Part shown: piece by piece, positions 1 to 11,639 of the stretch
Position numbering within the stretch: position 1 is the first letter of the stretch
Layout: each line of letters opens with the position of its first letter
From: Armigeres subalbatus
Taxonomy: Eukaryota > Arthropoda > Insecta > Diptera > Culicidae
DNA length: 64,000 nt
Reading direction: 5' to 3'
NCBI RefSeq assembly: GCF_024139115.2
Contig: NC_085140.1
Location: 332,627,953-332,691,952 of the forward strand
The notes under the pieces: generated by a model
Seen by the model: only the letters and a program-made list of their open reading frames with translations
Told to the model about the DNA's origin: nothing
Database searches by the model: none
Translations under genes and position numbers: made by a program

Positions 1-1574
1 TTGTGGACATTCATCGTCGTTTTTTGCTGTCAAAACCAAAAGTAAGAAGCCGGGTGGTGGAATAATTCTGATTGGAACAGCAATATATGAAAATTTATAA
101 TGATAAATGTGCTCAACCGTAGCATATTGGGCCAACCGGGTTTATAGTTCGTGTTTGATTGATAAAACTAAAATAGTTTGACAAAAATGACATCAAAATT
201 CTCCAAATGCAGGTTTATTTTTCATACAATGGTTTGTCGAACAAATTTTAGAATATCGAATATCGAAATATATCGGAATGTCCGTTTAAACTTAAAACTA
301 CCTAATTCTTCTAATTTTCACGGAAATTATTCGGAATTTTAACGGGAAAACTTTTGGAATTCATTATTCAAAAAAACGGATAGGAATTTTCACGGAGAGT
401 TCTTTGGAGTATTACCGGGAAACTTTAAAGGCTATTAATCGGGAAATTCTACGAAATTTCCACGAAAAACTTTTTGGAATGTAGACTTGACATTCTCAGA
501 ATTTTAACTCTACATTTTTTGAAATTCTGAAAACTCTTCGGTTCTCTATACATTTGAACCGACACACAGTGGCTAAAATCCTGAAAAACTTTTTCGAAGA
601 CACCAAGTTCGTAATTCCGTTAGTTTTGGAGATTTTTGTGCAATGTTTCGTACAGGGTGGGACGACCCTACGTTGTGTGATTTTTTATAGTCTCCAGACA
701 GCAATGAAGAAAAAACTACTGCTTGATCGAACTACACTTGATTTGCCGCCTCCGAGAGGCAGCGTGCCTGCTCTGAGGTTACTATTACGAACAAAGTTCT
801 TCATGTTTTCCATGTTGTAAAGTGGAAAAAATAAATTTTTCATCTCACTTTTAGGGGGATTGATCATAAGGCTGAATACATCCAAAGAAGCGCGTCGACT
901 TACTGATAAAATGTCTCGAAGACGCCATTACGCTAAATCACATAATGACAGAGGCGTCGCGTGGTCAATTCTTCAACCTGTGCACCGAGCGGTGTATTTC
1001 GGTTTTCAGTTGTTTGATGTAGCTGGCAATGTATCAGCATTAAAATTACGAGTAAGCACGCGCCGGTAATACTTTTTTTAAATTATATTTGTTGTAGAAA
1101 AAAGTTAAGCATTCAATAATGTAAATTACACGAGTTGATAATTGTTCGTGCTTCCCGTATCAAAGTTAAATATTTTGAGAAAAAAAAACCTGATCTGAAA
1201 AAGGGACCTGAAATGACACATCCAATATGAACGATCTATCTTCAACCGTGTTTCTCATATGTTTCGTCAATCTGCTTCTAAGCTACATCTTATTTTTCGA
1301 ATTTAGCTCAAACTAAACTTAAAGTGAAAGTGGGTTTAAGTGAAAAACAAACTAATCTGAGAATCATAATGCTTTTCAATATGACATATAAGACAGCTAT
1401 TCAATGAAACGGTATCTTTTAATTTTAATTCAAGTTATTTCGTAGAATGAGACAAGTCTTAATAATTATGTGTTCATACAATTTAAATCAATGATTAGAC
1501 AGGTAATACACATTTGTAATTTGCATGCCATACATATCAGAAAAATAGGGTCTCTACAATGAAGCTTATACAGA
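1..1574. other. AT-rich non-coding stretch
   Basis: No supported gene. Bases about 300-480 hold loosely repeated phrases of the type cacggaaattcttcggaatttt and cgggaaaacttttggaat, which look like an old degenerate tandem repeat. Bases 255-285 contain a short run of atatcg motifs, which recurs near 10.8 and 12.5 kb. The open frames here (for example 554-820) lack any recognisable domain and have AT-rich, non-coding composition. I see nothing else. Confidence 0.4.
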
Positions 1575-1584
1575 TATGTGCCAT

Positions 1585-2288
1585 ATCGCCGCTATTGTCA
1601 CCTCAAAGCGCAGCAGAAGTCTGAGTATGGACTGCACATGCTGAGGCAGGAGTCGAGGTATCCCATCGACACCTCGAGGCATTGCAGTGGAGTGTTAGAG
1701 TGAGCACCCGAAAAGGGTCACATGGAGCGAATGGTCTTTGGAGAAGCTGCTTCGGCGGCAGGGTAGCAGTGGGTTGTACCCACACACCTACAGTTGTGCA
1801 CATGTGGTGCATGGGGAGTGTCCCTGCTTCGGCAGGGTAGCGTATGGTCTGCTTCGGCAGTGGTGTGATTGATCTGCTCGTGCTGAGGCAGAGTGTCGTA
1901 GCGCAATATCTGTAGGCCCAGGCAGTTACCGCTATTGACACCTCGAGGCATGGCAGCGGAGCGTCCGGGAGAGCATCCAAGTAAGACTCAAATGGAGTGA
2001 ATGGGGTGCGAGCACCCAAGTCAGTCTCGCGTGGGACGAGTGCCTGTGTGAGCGATAATGAGTGAGTACGCTTAGTACTGCCGTCCCCCCAGAAGTAGTA
2101 CTGCGAGGTAGTTCCTGGGGGAAACGATGGTGGAGCCCAAGGGAGTTTAGTCGGTATTACCGGTATGGTCGAGTCCGACACTCCAGTACACTTCCGTGTG
2201 GTAGTTTGGCAACTACAATGCACGTGTACTGGGTTAGTGTGTAAATGCATTCTCCCTTGTAAAAAAAAAAAAAAAAAAAAAAAAAAGT
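1585..2288 (+). mobile_element. 5'-truncated LINE 3' end with poly(A) tail
   Basis: A GC-richer block ends in 26 consecutive A residues (2261-2286) and is flanked by the 10-bp direct repeat tatgtgccat (1575-1584 and 2289-2298). This is the signature of target-primed reverse transcription of a polyadenylated non-LTR element. No reverse transcriptase reading frame is present, so this is mainly 3' UTR. The element contains an internal imperfect duplication: the phrase beginning ccgctattg and continuing cacctcgaggcat occurs near 1589 and again near 1929. The parent clade is not certain; R1- or Loa-like 3' UTRs are my guess. The long antisense open frame (2298-1603) starts in the poly(A) and is not a gene. 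Confidence 0.75.
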
Positions 2289-2299
2289 TATGTGCCATT

Positions 2300-3396
2300 T
2301 CAGTTGATAAAATCGGGACAGTGACAACATCGGAATAAGCCTTTCGCTATACTGATTTGAGAAAGTTAACTCCTAGTGCCGCTGTAAACACGCTCAAAGC
2401 AGGCGATTTATTTATGTCTTATGATCACATAAATATTTTTGGGCATATATCTCAGCTTAGGACAATTTTTTTGTAGACATTTTTCTTGATGCATTCAAGG
2501 ATATGTACTCCAGAATAGTTTGGACGGCCTAGTACATCCGAAAAAGTATTTCAACGATTTTTCAGTTATATCAGAACGCTATATACCAATGTAATCCTTC
2601 GTCCTAAAGTAATTCGCGAAGTCGAAGCAAATTCTGCTCTTCCCTCCTATGTAAAACTCCATTGCTATCTGTCAGAGTTTGAGTGAAACATGGCCGCCAT
2701 CTCCTCCTCTCTGTTGCTCTACTGCAAAAACCCATAAAGAACTGTCTTTGGTTGTGTGAAGAATTAAGGGCAAATAAACCCTTATCACTTTTATTTCGAT
2801 GAGGGGAAGTCGGTGAAAAGAATCCTCTCTTGTTAGTTACGGTCTTATTACCGTTAGTGCTTGAAATATTATAACTACAACATTGAACATAAAACTAATC
2901 TAAGTTAGTTTATTTTATAAATGATTGAATTTTCTTGTTGATAAAAACTGAATAATTTTGTTGACGAAATCGGAGCGTGACAAAATCGGAGCGCGATAAA
3001 ATCGGAACGTGATAAAATCGGAACATATCTGTAATCTAAACGTTACCCAATTATTAATTATTCTATTTTAGTTTATTTCTTAGATGAATCTTTTTTTTCC
3101 GAAGGGCTGTTTTCATACCACGTGGACAGATGTCGAACATCTTAAGATGTGTACTTCCCTCCATCAGCGTACACATCTGATCATGCAATTTTCATTAATT
3201 TTTGTTAATCATGGACATTTTCCTACCCTCTACTCGCTAAGTTGTCCACATGGTATACGAATAGCTTTTGGATATTGGATTTGACGAAAAAATTCATCAT
3301 AAGCCATAATCCCAATATTAAAACGCTTGTGATCCAATGTGCTTATTCAAACCCGGACTTTCGCCATGGAACGCTTTGAGAGAGCAGAAAATTCAT
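2300..3396. other. Non-coding stretch with 16-bp minisatellite
   Basis: No supported gene. At about 2964-3026 there are roughly four copies of a 16-bp unit close to aaaatcggaacgtgat. A related phrase (gataaaatcgggacagtgac) sits at about 2305, just after the LINE tail. A stretch at 2335-2395 (reading actgatttgagaaagttaactcctag) recurs in similar form at 53887-53935, so it belongs to a dispersed repeat. The rest is anonymous AT-rich DNA. Confidence 0.5.
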
Positions 3397-3399
3397 TTA

Positions 3400-4110
3400 G
3401 GGGAACTGGGGGTAGGACGCCCACGTTAAGGAAAATGCCATTTTTATCAATGAAAACCACCATTTCAGCCAGTTTTCATCAGCGCATACTGAAGAACAGC
3501 ATATCTGCGACTGACTACCGATGACAGATATCTAATTGTACATTTTATTGTACAGAAATTTGATTTTAAAAAGCACCCGAAAAAATTGATTTTGAAACCA
3601 TGCGGGTGAGATGCGCCAGTGGATGGGTTAAAACGCGCATGTGCTTATCGTACTGATTTTCATTTTAATTGCCTACATTAAGGCAATTAACCGAATGTTT
3701 CAGCTGTTTCGGTCATACGAAATGAGCATGAGCGTACTGCCCCACACCGACCTCAGAAGTTTGAAGGCCCATCAAATCGTTTTAAGACCAATTTTGGCGA
3801 CGATTTCGTGTGGAACATAAAGAACACGAGTAAGCAGCATGGCTCATGGCTCAATTTTTAATTTACAATGTATAACAGCGATAGAAAGACTAAATTTCAC
3901 CGAGCTAGAATTGCATCAAAACACGCAAAAATCGTTTTTTCGAGATTTTCATGTGTAACTAGAGAAAAATCATGAAATATATGTATCCAATGTCAATATT
4001 TTTCATTACTTTATCGTATAGACCATTGAAAATAATCACAATGGGGATATTTAACCTTATTCAGGGGTGGCGCGTTTTAACCCCTATGGGCGTGCTACCC
4101 CCACTTCCCC
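3400..4110. mobile_element. TA-flanked MITE (TAGGGGAA ends)
   Basis: The ends are inverted copies of each other. The left end reads GGGGAACTGGGGGTAGG followed by acgccca. The right end, reverse complemented, reads GGGGAAGTGGGGGTAGC followed by acgccca. A TA dinucleotide lies directly outside each end (3398-3399 and 4111-4112). The 711-bp interior has no coding potential. TA duplication fits a Tc1/mariner-type miniature element; the family name is unknown to me. Confidence 0.65.
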
Positions 4111-4136
4111 TAATCACCGCCTCTTTTCTTTTTCTA

Positions 4137-4697
4137 CACACTTAAAGTCATTCACACAATTTTGTGTTTTGTTCACACAAAACGGGCCTAACCTGGAACA
4201 ACACATATTATCAGTAACTGCCATGTTACTCATTTTAGTGTAATTGACGGTTAACGATTTCCGATGAGTTCATTTCACACAGTGAGAGAGCGGTCGGAAA
4301 ACGGACCTAACCTCAATTATATTTTTTCATGTAAATTGAAAATTATCGCAACATTTTTATACTATTTCAGAGGAGTCCCCATTTGTTTCAATATGACCAA
4401 ACTAAAGTGCGATGTTTATAGTCGCACATTTTAGTTGTATCGTATCGAAACATAACGACAATCCAAAGAAAAAGTCATTTTCCTTGCGATGCATGCCGGA
4501 CGCAACCGCCATCATGGCGATCAAAATGGACTTGACAGTTCAAAGCAAAGTTTCTTACACATATTAAAAGAATAAAAGACATTACACAGCGACTGTGCAT
4601 GTCTTACACATAATTTTCACACAAATTGCTATTCTCTCGTGTCATCGTCGTCATGTGTGAAAATTATTCATGCGATGTGTAATTTACTTTAAGCGTG
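4137..4697. mobile_element. TA-flanked MITE (CACACTTAAAG ends)
   Basis: Inverted ends CACACTTAAAG (left) and, reverse complemented, CACGCTTAAAG (right) are flanked by TA (4135-4136 and 4698-4699). Just inside the left end is the phrase cacacaaaacgggcctaa, which is shared with the element at 38060-38386, so the two belong to one family. This copy lies only 25 bp from the end of the previous MITE. Confidence 0.6.
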
Positions 4698-4699
4698 TA

Positions 4700-5010
4700 T
4701 TTTGTTCCGATTGCGCGCTCTTCAACCAAACGCGCATGCGCTGTTCGAAGCGGTATGGGTTACCTACTCGGTAGGCACCAAACCGATGAGCTTTTCTGCA
4801 TCGGCACCAAACCGTGCACTGCAAACGATGAACGCTTTGGCTACCTATACATCGCCGATTGCGGTTAAAGCGGATGACCTACACATACAAAATAATGCGT
4901 GTATGATGCATGGCAAACCGTTCTCTGCTGAAAGTGCACGTGTTGGACAACATGTGGCGGTGCGTCGTCGTTTCGGTATCGTGGAGTAAAATATAACGCG
5001 CCCCCATCGT
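4700..5010. repeat. Dispersed repeat, copy with a 95-codon open frame
   Basis: Bases about 4836-5010 are related to the reverse complement of about 9795-9925 (shared phrases around the words acatcg, gatgacctacacat, atgatgcatg and aacatgtgg). Bases 4720-4830 resemble 10640-10700. The open frame 4702-4989 is therefore most likely part of a repeat rather than a gene. It has no recognisable domain. Confidence 0.45.
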
Positions 5011-5094
5011 AGCATTTCGGTTGCCTCATATCACATGTCGCCTGTAAAAATTCCGTGCATATTTTACGATTATGTATTTATACTCAATCGTTAA

Positions 5095-5390
5095 ATTTGT
5101 ACTAAACATATGACAAATGCACATGATCCAAGTATTTGTATAAGAATGACAAGAAATCTATTGAGAGTTTAAATGTTAGGGACAAAATTGCTACCTGTGC
5201 AGTGCACAGGTTGCACATGCGGACGCGACGCCTCTGCATAATGAAGGTACTATCAAATAAACGCGCTAAAAACACGATTTTAGCCACTGTGCGACGTGGA
5301 GAATAAGTCAGATGCGGACAGATTTTAGGCAGAGGCGTGCCGACGCAAAAGTGTCGGCGTCAGTGGCGCAAACCTCTAGGAGAAATCGAG
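5095..5390 (-). repeat. Dispersed repeat, minus copy
   Basis: Reverse complemented, this segment aligns by eye with 8826-9150. Shared landmarks are gaggcgtcgcgtc, tgtgcactgcacagg, aacatttaaa, atagatttcttg and ttggatcatgtgcattt. The 8.8-9.1 kb copy carries a MITE insertion that is missing here, so this copy is a natural empty site. Confidence 0.6.
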
Positions 5391-8300
5391 TTAAACGGAA
5401 ATTAAATTAATTGGCTTCGATATTTGATTCCAGGAGCTGTGGACTATTAAATTTGATTTCGTTTTAAATCTATTTTTGTTTAGTTGGATTTTGTTCAGTT
5501 TGATTTTGTTATGTTTGAAATTCGAATTGTAATGCTTGCATACTGAAATGGATTTGAATACCCGAATGGCATAAAACATGGTTGATTTCCATATTTTTCC
5601 AATCGCATATGATATTATATAAAATTTGAAAAGGTCTGCGTTGACTTCATAGGGGGTGGTAGGGGAAAATTCTACGAATACAAAATTTTACTTTACTTTA
5701 TTTTATTATTTCTATTTTATAGTCTACTAGGGGGATGGGAGTTTGAAAATGTGAAATTTTGGTCAATGTGGTTTGTGGAAAGCAGCCCATAACGTGATTT
5801 TTTGGCAAGAATGATCATGTGAAGTGAATCAGACTGAGCCATATCGGTCCAGATTTATCATATTGAGGCCCATTTTTCGACATTGCAAAAAATGTGTGTA
5901 CAACTCGTTGCAAAACTCGACTTTACTGACTTAGACCATTGCCAGAATTTATATAACAAAGGTTCATGTCATGTATTCTTGATCGATACACTATAGTTTG
6001 CAATCATTAACGAGGTAGGGTGATTTAGGACCCAATTGGTCCCACAAAATATGAGCCCATCATATCACCGGTATGAGTCCGACCCTGTCTAACCCATCCA
6101 TTTTAGAAAGAAACCCTTTCGAGACCTGTGTATGACGAGAGGCGTCCTGCCACTTGATACATCCTACGAAGAACATTTCTCTAACAAAAACATTCCGTTT
6201 CGCGTTCCACACTTCCTTCTCGAATCGATCGGCAGCACAAAAGCACTAGCGTAAGCGAGGTGAAGCCCTTCATTATTCATGCAGATGTCCTCTTGTTCGT
6301 CGCTTGTCACTCCTCGTAACATCGCAGCAGTAAAGTACCCGCTCCGGACCGGGTTGCAGCACTGCTCTTGTTCGTTCATCATCTATTGGGGGTATCAACA
6401 ATCATCTTCACCCGATCGCACATAAAAATACACAAAAGAAAGGAGATACAAGTAGGAGCTGAGTGCATCAGCTGCTGCAGGGATGAATGTAGGTAAATGC
6501 TTGCACAAGACAGATGACACTAATGAACGGTAACGGGACCAACAAAAGGGATGCTATTAGCAGAGTGTATTTTGCCTAATAAGTACCTTCGCTCTCAGTG
6601 ACAGGCTCTAAGATGGGACAAGACACCAAGATCGAACCCAATGTGAGCCGAACTGAGCTCGCTGTCGATTCAATGGTTAAGATTGATGATGAACTTATGG
6701 GGATCGGGATCGGTGGTGGTGGTGTATCATCATGTCGGAGTGTCGTTCAATGAATGAAAATGGGTGAAAGATTGATGGCCGATAATGGTTAATGACCGTC
6801 ATCCGGTGTTTAGTAGTATCGGGATGGTGATACAATCTTTTGCGATATTGTACGATAGTTGGAGAACAGGTTTGGTTGAATATTTTAAAATTGATGAAAT
6901 TATATTGCATTCACGAAAGTGCTTCATTCATTATAGAGTACAGATAATTAATGGTATCCAATAATGCTACTTCCGTGGATACCACGAAAAACATTTTTCC
7001 CACGATGTGATCCTGCTGACCTTTATTGGATGACATCGATTCATGCAAGTAGAAACATATTGCATCCATATTGACTCAATCCAATCTACAATAGGTTATG
7101 CAAGATTGAACTATGCCTTTTAGAATATCAGCAGAATCAATTATTTAATAAGTCCAAGTGTGCGTTGGAAACTTATTAAGCATTAATTAGTAATTAATAT
7201 ACGATTAAAAAACATCACCGACAGTAACTCCCTCCTTCTTTGGAAAAACTTTTGCAGTTCCCTTCCATCAAACAAACTCTGTATCGTACCATAAGTACAT
7301 ACATTCTCGCTCACACGAACAAAACTCACTTCCTTCCGGCTTCCTTCCGATTGTTCCACTTTTTTAAGACCAACCTCAGCCCGTGTCTTTCTATTTCCTC
7401 TCCCAAAAAACTATTATCGACGACCTTACTTCCTCTGGGAAGTCCGTAAATAAAGTAGCATTTTGTGAGACCTTCCTTCCGAATGTATAAAGCCAATTCT
7501 CCCATACCTTAGGCATATAGTTGGTCACACACCCTCACACTTTTTTCGGAATCTTACGTCATTCCTGGATGACACCGGAGTTTTATTTCTTCCGAAACCA
7601 ACCATTCAGTGCCAACCCGCCAACCATAGAGCGAAGCCAAGTGTTTGCTGCAGATGTTTTCGTTGGAGTTTTTATAGGTCGTTCTTTTCGTCGGTCGTTT
7701 CCTCCCGGATTTCTCCTTCTCTCACTCCCATCGTTCCTCGGATTAAGGTGCACTTCCTCATCGCCACATGATTTGACCTTTTTGTTCCGGTTTTTTACAC
7801 TCTCTTCCTTCCGCTATTTGGCTGTTCCAGCGCTCTTTCGACTTCACTCGCATTCTATCACCACGACGCGACGTTCGGTTGGAGTCGGATTTCCATGCTG
7901 GTTTTTTTGTTGCTTGTCAGCAGTTTCATATGTGAAGAAACGCCGGACAAATTTGTTTTTCCAAACGGAACTTTATACGTGGGTATCGGTTTTTGTTTCC
8001 TCAGCTGTATTTGACTTCTGTATCTTTTATGCAATACGATGCGCCACAAAAAGGCACCCGATGCGGTAGCGTAAAGAAATATGCAGTGATTTCTGATAAA
8101 TTGGTACTTTTTCAACTGAATGAATGTGCAACCGCGCGAATGTACGTACCGTGAAAGGTAGAAATCATTAAAAATAAATCAAACGTTGTGTGGTTTCTAT
8201 CGTACTTATGTAATCTATATGTAGCCTAATGCAATTGAAACAAGGTTCAAGTTGACTATCGGTGGAACGTTAGAACAGTTGTTGCTGTATCTGCAGAAAA

Positions 8301-8680
8301 GATTTCCTGCGTTACCTATTTTTATTCCGCGACTGTTCAAAACAAATTTGCGACGAATTCCCTAGAACATGTCACAACTCACAATTACCAATTATATATA
8401 TAATTTCAGTAAAAACAACTTAAGGTTATAATAATTGTTAGGTCTTGTTTTACTGGCCGATAGAGAAGATTCAAAACCACTTCTAGGCTCAACCGAAGGA
8501 CCTTCAAATAGTTCAAATACATTGTTTTGGAATACATTCAAGCAATTTTATCCACAAAACGAAAAACAAAATAAAACTAATTCTTGCGCGGCTACAAAGC
8601 AAGACCATGCTGAGGAGGCAATTTTCGGTTTGGAAATTGTCTCGACTTCCCTGGGCATAAAATTGACTATTGACTAATTG
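5391..8680. other. Long anonymous stretch
   Basis: No gene can be supported. The longest open frame (7521-8069, 182 codons) is rich in Phe, Ser and Arg, follows a pyrimidine-rich tract (7220-7450), and shows no domain. The region around 6160-6400 is slightly GC-richer, with a 72-codon minus frame that I do not recognise. I see no inverted or tandem repeat of note. Confidence 0.35.
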
Positions 8681-8684
8681 ACTT

Positions 8685-8800
8685 AGAAACCTCCAGTTAA
8701 TAACTGTGGAAGTGCTTAATGAACACTAAGCTGCGAGGCGACATTGTCCCAGTGGGGGATGTAATGCCAATGAAGTAGAAGAAGACGAGGAAAAATACAA
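8685..8800 (+). mobile_element. Feilai-type SINE 3' fragment
   Basis: The stretch from ataactgtggaagtgc through gaacactaagctgcgagg, ending gatgtaatgccaatgaag and an AAG-rich tail, is the plus-orientation 3' part of the SINE seen almost complete at 30893-31165 on the minus strand. The tRNA-like head is missing, so this is 5'-truncated. Confidence 0.7.
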
Positions 8801-8825
8801 TCGCTATCTTGATTGAAACGGTTAG

Positions 8826-9210
8826 AGGCGTCGCGTCTGCATGTGCACTGCACAGGTGGCAATTTTGTACCCAACATTTAAATTGTCGATAGATTTCTTG
8901 GCTTCTAATTCAAACATATAGGGGGAATGACGGCTTTGACAGGTTTTGTTCTATTATTGGCAGGGTTTTTTTATGACTGACTATGCTCAAATTTGGCCTA
9001 AACATTCTTTGCATATCAAAGAATATTGTGGCCAAATTTCATAAAATTTGGTCGACAAAAACCCCCCTGACAATAATAGAACAAAACCTGCCAAAGCCGT
9101 CTTTCCCCCTATTTGGATTATGTGCATTTAATATATGTTTTGTACAAATATGACGATAAGATACAGATCCGGAAAATATATGCACGGACTTCTAATTATA
9201 GGCAGCATGA
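8826..9210 (+). repeat. Dispersed repeat, plus copy interrupted by a MITE
   Basis: Paralogue of 5095-5270 (minus). The order gaggcgtcgcgtc, gcactgcacagg, aacatttaaa and atagatttcttg is followed by the 189-bp MITE, and then tttggattatgtgcattt resumes the repeat. Confidence 0.55.
8921..9109. mobile_element. TA-flanked hairpin MITE, 189 bp
   Basis: Long inverted arms, about 50 bp each: the left begins GGGGGAATGACGGCTTTG and the right, reverse complemented, begins GGGGGAAAGACGGCTTTG. Both continue through ttttgttctattattg. TA lies outside each end (8919-8920 and 9110-9111). The related repeat copy at 5095-5270 lacks this insert, which supports the boundaries. No coding capacity. Confidence 0.85.
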
Positions 9211-9492
9211 GCAGGGTTTGCAGAAATCGCTCTCAACAGATAACAAACAACGATAGAGGCGAGACATCTATCGCACTTGAATACAAGCTGAAATGCTTCG
9301 TCAGAACCGGTGTCCCCCGCAATTGGGGCTTTTTAAAATCAATTTATGATGGGGTATAGCCTCCTGAATCAGTTCATTATCGTAACAGCTTCCGAAAAGT
9401 GCCTTTCGCGGTATACTACCGATCAAAAGCGTATACAGATATGATTAGTGAGATTTTTTCATTCTCCCTTGGATTCAAAGCTCGATCAAGAG

Positions 9493-9762
9493 CAGGGTTT
9501 GAATCAAAAGGAGGATTACAAAGTCTCTCACTTATCGTCTCTGTATACATTTACGATATGAAGCATATCGCGAGAGACTTTTCTCGCAACCTTCCATGAT
9601 AAAGAACTGATTCGGTTGTACTGTACCTATCCGATTTTGTTTCCTCGCACTTGAATACAAGTTTGATAAATTTGTTATCATGGCTTGTTATGATTCGGAA
9701 CGGTATTTGCCTTTCTTTTATCGTTGTTCGTTATCTATTGAGAGCGTTTTCTGCAAACCTTG
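9493..9762. mobile_element. hAT-like MITE or composite, 8-bp duplication
   Basis: The segment starts CAGGGTTTG and ends, reverse complemented, CAAGGTTTG. It is flanked by the exact 8-bp direct repeat atcaagag (9485-9492 and 9763-9770), as expected for hAT transposition. A second left-end-like sequence (cagggtttgcagaaatcgct) starts at 9215 and matches the right end over about 45 bp, better than the 9493 end does. The locus may therefore hold two overlapping or rearranged insertions. A related left end occurs at 15883. Confidence 0.5.
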
Positions 9763-9779
9763 ATCAAGAGGCATGTGAG

Positions 9780-11190
9780 GCAAACAAATGTTGCGAAGGA
9801 GGCGCGTTATAGTTTACTTTACGACGATATAGAACCGCCACCACATGTTGTTTCATTTCAACATGGAACGTTTTGTCATGCATCATTTTGAATGTGTACG
9901 TCATCTGCTAACCACAATCGACGATGTATATGTAGTCAAACCCAGTATTGGAATTTCTCATTTTCAATGAGAGATGTCACGCGATATTTACATATCTGCC
10001 CCTTTCAATATCTATAGAATCGCGGAGGATGAAAACACAGACAAACAGATAAAACACTAATCAATTTTCCATCTTTTACTGATTTACTGATCAATTCAAA
10101 TAATCATTAGTTGATCGGACACTAGTGGCGCGCGCATCGGATTTGCTCGAGTTTGACATTTGCTCACTACCACCATCTGGTTCGTGATTTGCCCAACTAA
10201 CTGAAATCAACAAATGTCGTTAGTGTTTAAATGACGATGAATTTGATGAGTGAATGTTCAATGTGTTATGTCTGTTTGACTGTGATGAAAGGATGAAAAG
10301 CATGCTACAAAAATCTCAAAAAATATTTGTTCCATGACTGGGCATGAAAGTGTGCAATATCTGGTTTATTTTTGTGTTTAATAAAACTTTCAACTCGCGG
10401 GTTAAAGGAATATGATTAATTCATCGACTTTTTAATTAGATCGAAATTTTAAAAGATTAGAAATTTTAATTTTTTAAACAAAGCACAATATCCTTTCATG
10501 ACGGCCTAGCCTTTCATGCGAAATTGACCAAAGAACCCACGATTCTTTCATTTGGTCGCTTGAAATAGGAAAAGGCGCTTTGCTCTCTGTCTTATGACGA
10601 TCACGACCTTTTGCAGTACTAATCAAAGCGTTCTTCATTGGCAGTGCAAGGTTTGGTGTCTACAGAGTACCGTTGCAAACCACGCATGCGCGATTCAGTG
10701 AAGCGCACGTGAAGCTGAGTGAAGGAGAAGAGAGGCGTTGGTAAAGCTAGGGAAGTTGCGATACTTCAAAATATGTATTGATATTTGATTCGATACGATA
10801 ATCGAATCAAAATATCGATATCACCGATATATTGGAATGAAAATACCGATATATCGGGAAATCATATGATATTAAAATATATCTGTTTTTGTTATTGCTT
10901 ATTTTCTATCGTATTACTTCTTTACAAAAACAATTGAAAATATTTTTCCTAATAGGTGAGTAACCACTCTGCATCTCTGCGTCTCTGCGTCGTTGTGTGC
11001 CGGTCCAACAATCATGACAATCATCGGCGACGGCGTTTGTCGTATTTTTAAGGCAGCGGCGTTTTCGGCATCATGCTGACTGAATTTTAAAAATCAATTG
11101 AATTTTCGAGAAAAAAAATGTTGATATGTTACTAACATTTTTTCTATTGCTTTTGAAAACCGCTTACGCAAAATCTGCTTTTAACATTTT
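9780..11190. other. Anonymous stretch with repeat scraps
   Basis: No gene supported. Bases 9795-9925 are the minus copy of the repeat at 4836-5010. Bases 10760-10870 are a run of ATATCG-type motifs; a similar run lies at 12480-12560, and the pair may mark the two sides of one old element spanning about 10.75-12.58 kb. I found no convincing inverted ends for it. Confidence 0.35.
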
Positions 11191-11300
11191 TCCTTCTTCA
11201 ATGGCTCTGCATTCCAAGTGGAACTTTATTATACTTTATTAGTATTATATTAACATTTCCTCAGTTATTAATTGAAAGCTTTCTTGTGTGTACAACATTT
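11191..11300 (-). mobile_element. SINE fragment (second Feilai-like subfamily)
   Basis: The stretch ccttcttcaatggctctgc followed by attccaa, and then tcctcagttattaattgaaagctttc, matches the 3' part of the minus-strand SINE at 24135-24395. Head missing. Confidence 0.6.
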
Positions 11301-11639
11301 ACGGGAAATTATTGTGAAGCTTTACAACAACAACAACAAATTCTGCCTCCACAATTTCGAGGGAAGTTTATTTTTTTTATTTTCATAGAACTTTTCAGAA
11401 TATCCACGACAAAATGCTCTTAAACATCCCGAATTTTTTAAGGGAATTCTCTATATGGTAAATGCCCGATTTTGGACACCTAGAGGAAATGCTTACAAAC
11501 ATCTGCTTATACCAATCAAATGACTCGTTTGATACAACTGGAAATCAAACTTTTTATAGAGGGAAGTCTTATAAAATGAAATTATGTATGGAATTTGATA
11601 TGGTTTGAAAAAAGTTTAAAAAAAAATCAACGTGGGTTC

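Noticed and set aside
1603..2298. 231-codon minus-strand frame
   Set aside because: It begins in the antisense of a poly(A) tail (poly-Phe) and runs through a LINE 3' UTR; an artefact.
7521..8069. 182-codon open frame
   Set aside because: No recognisable domain, biased Phe/Ser/Arg composition from pyrimidine-rich DNA, no supporting splice or start context.
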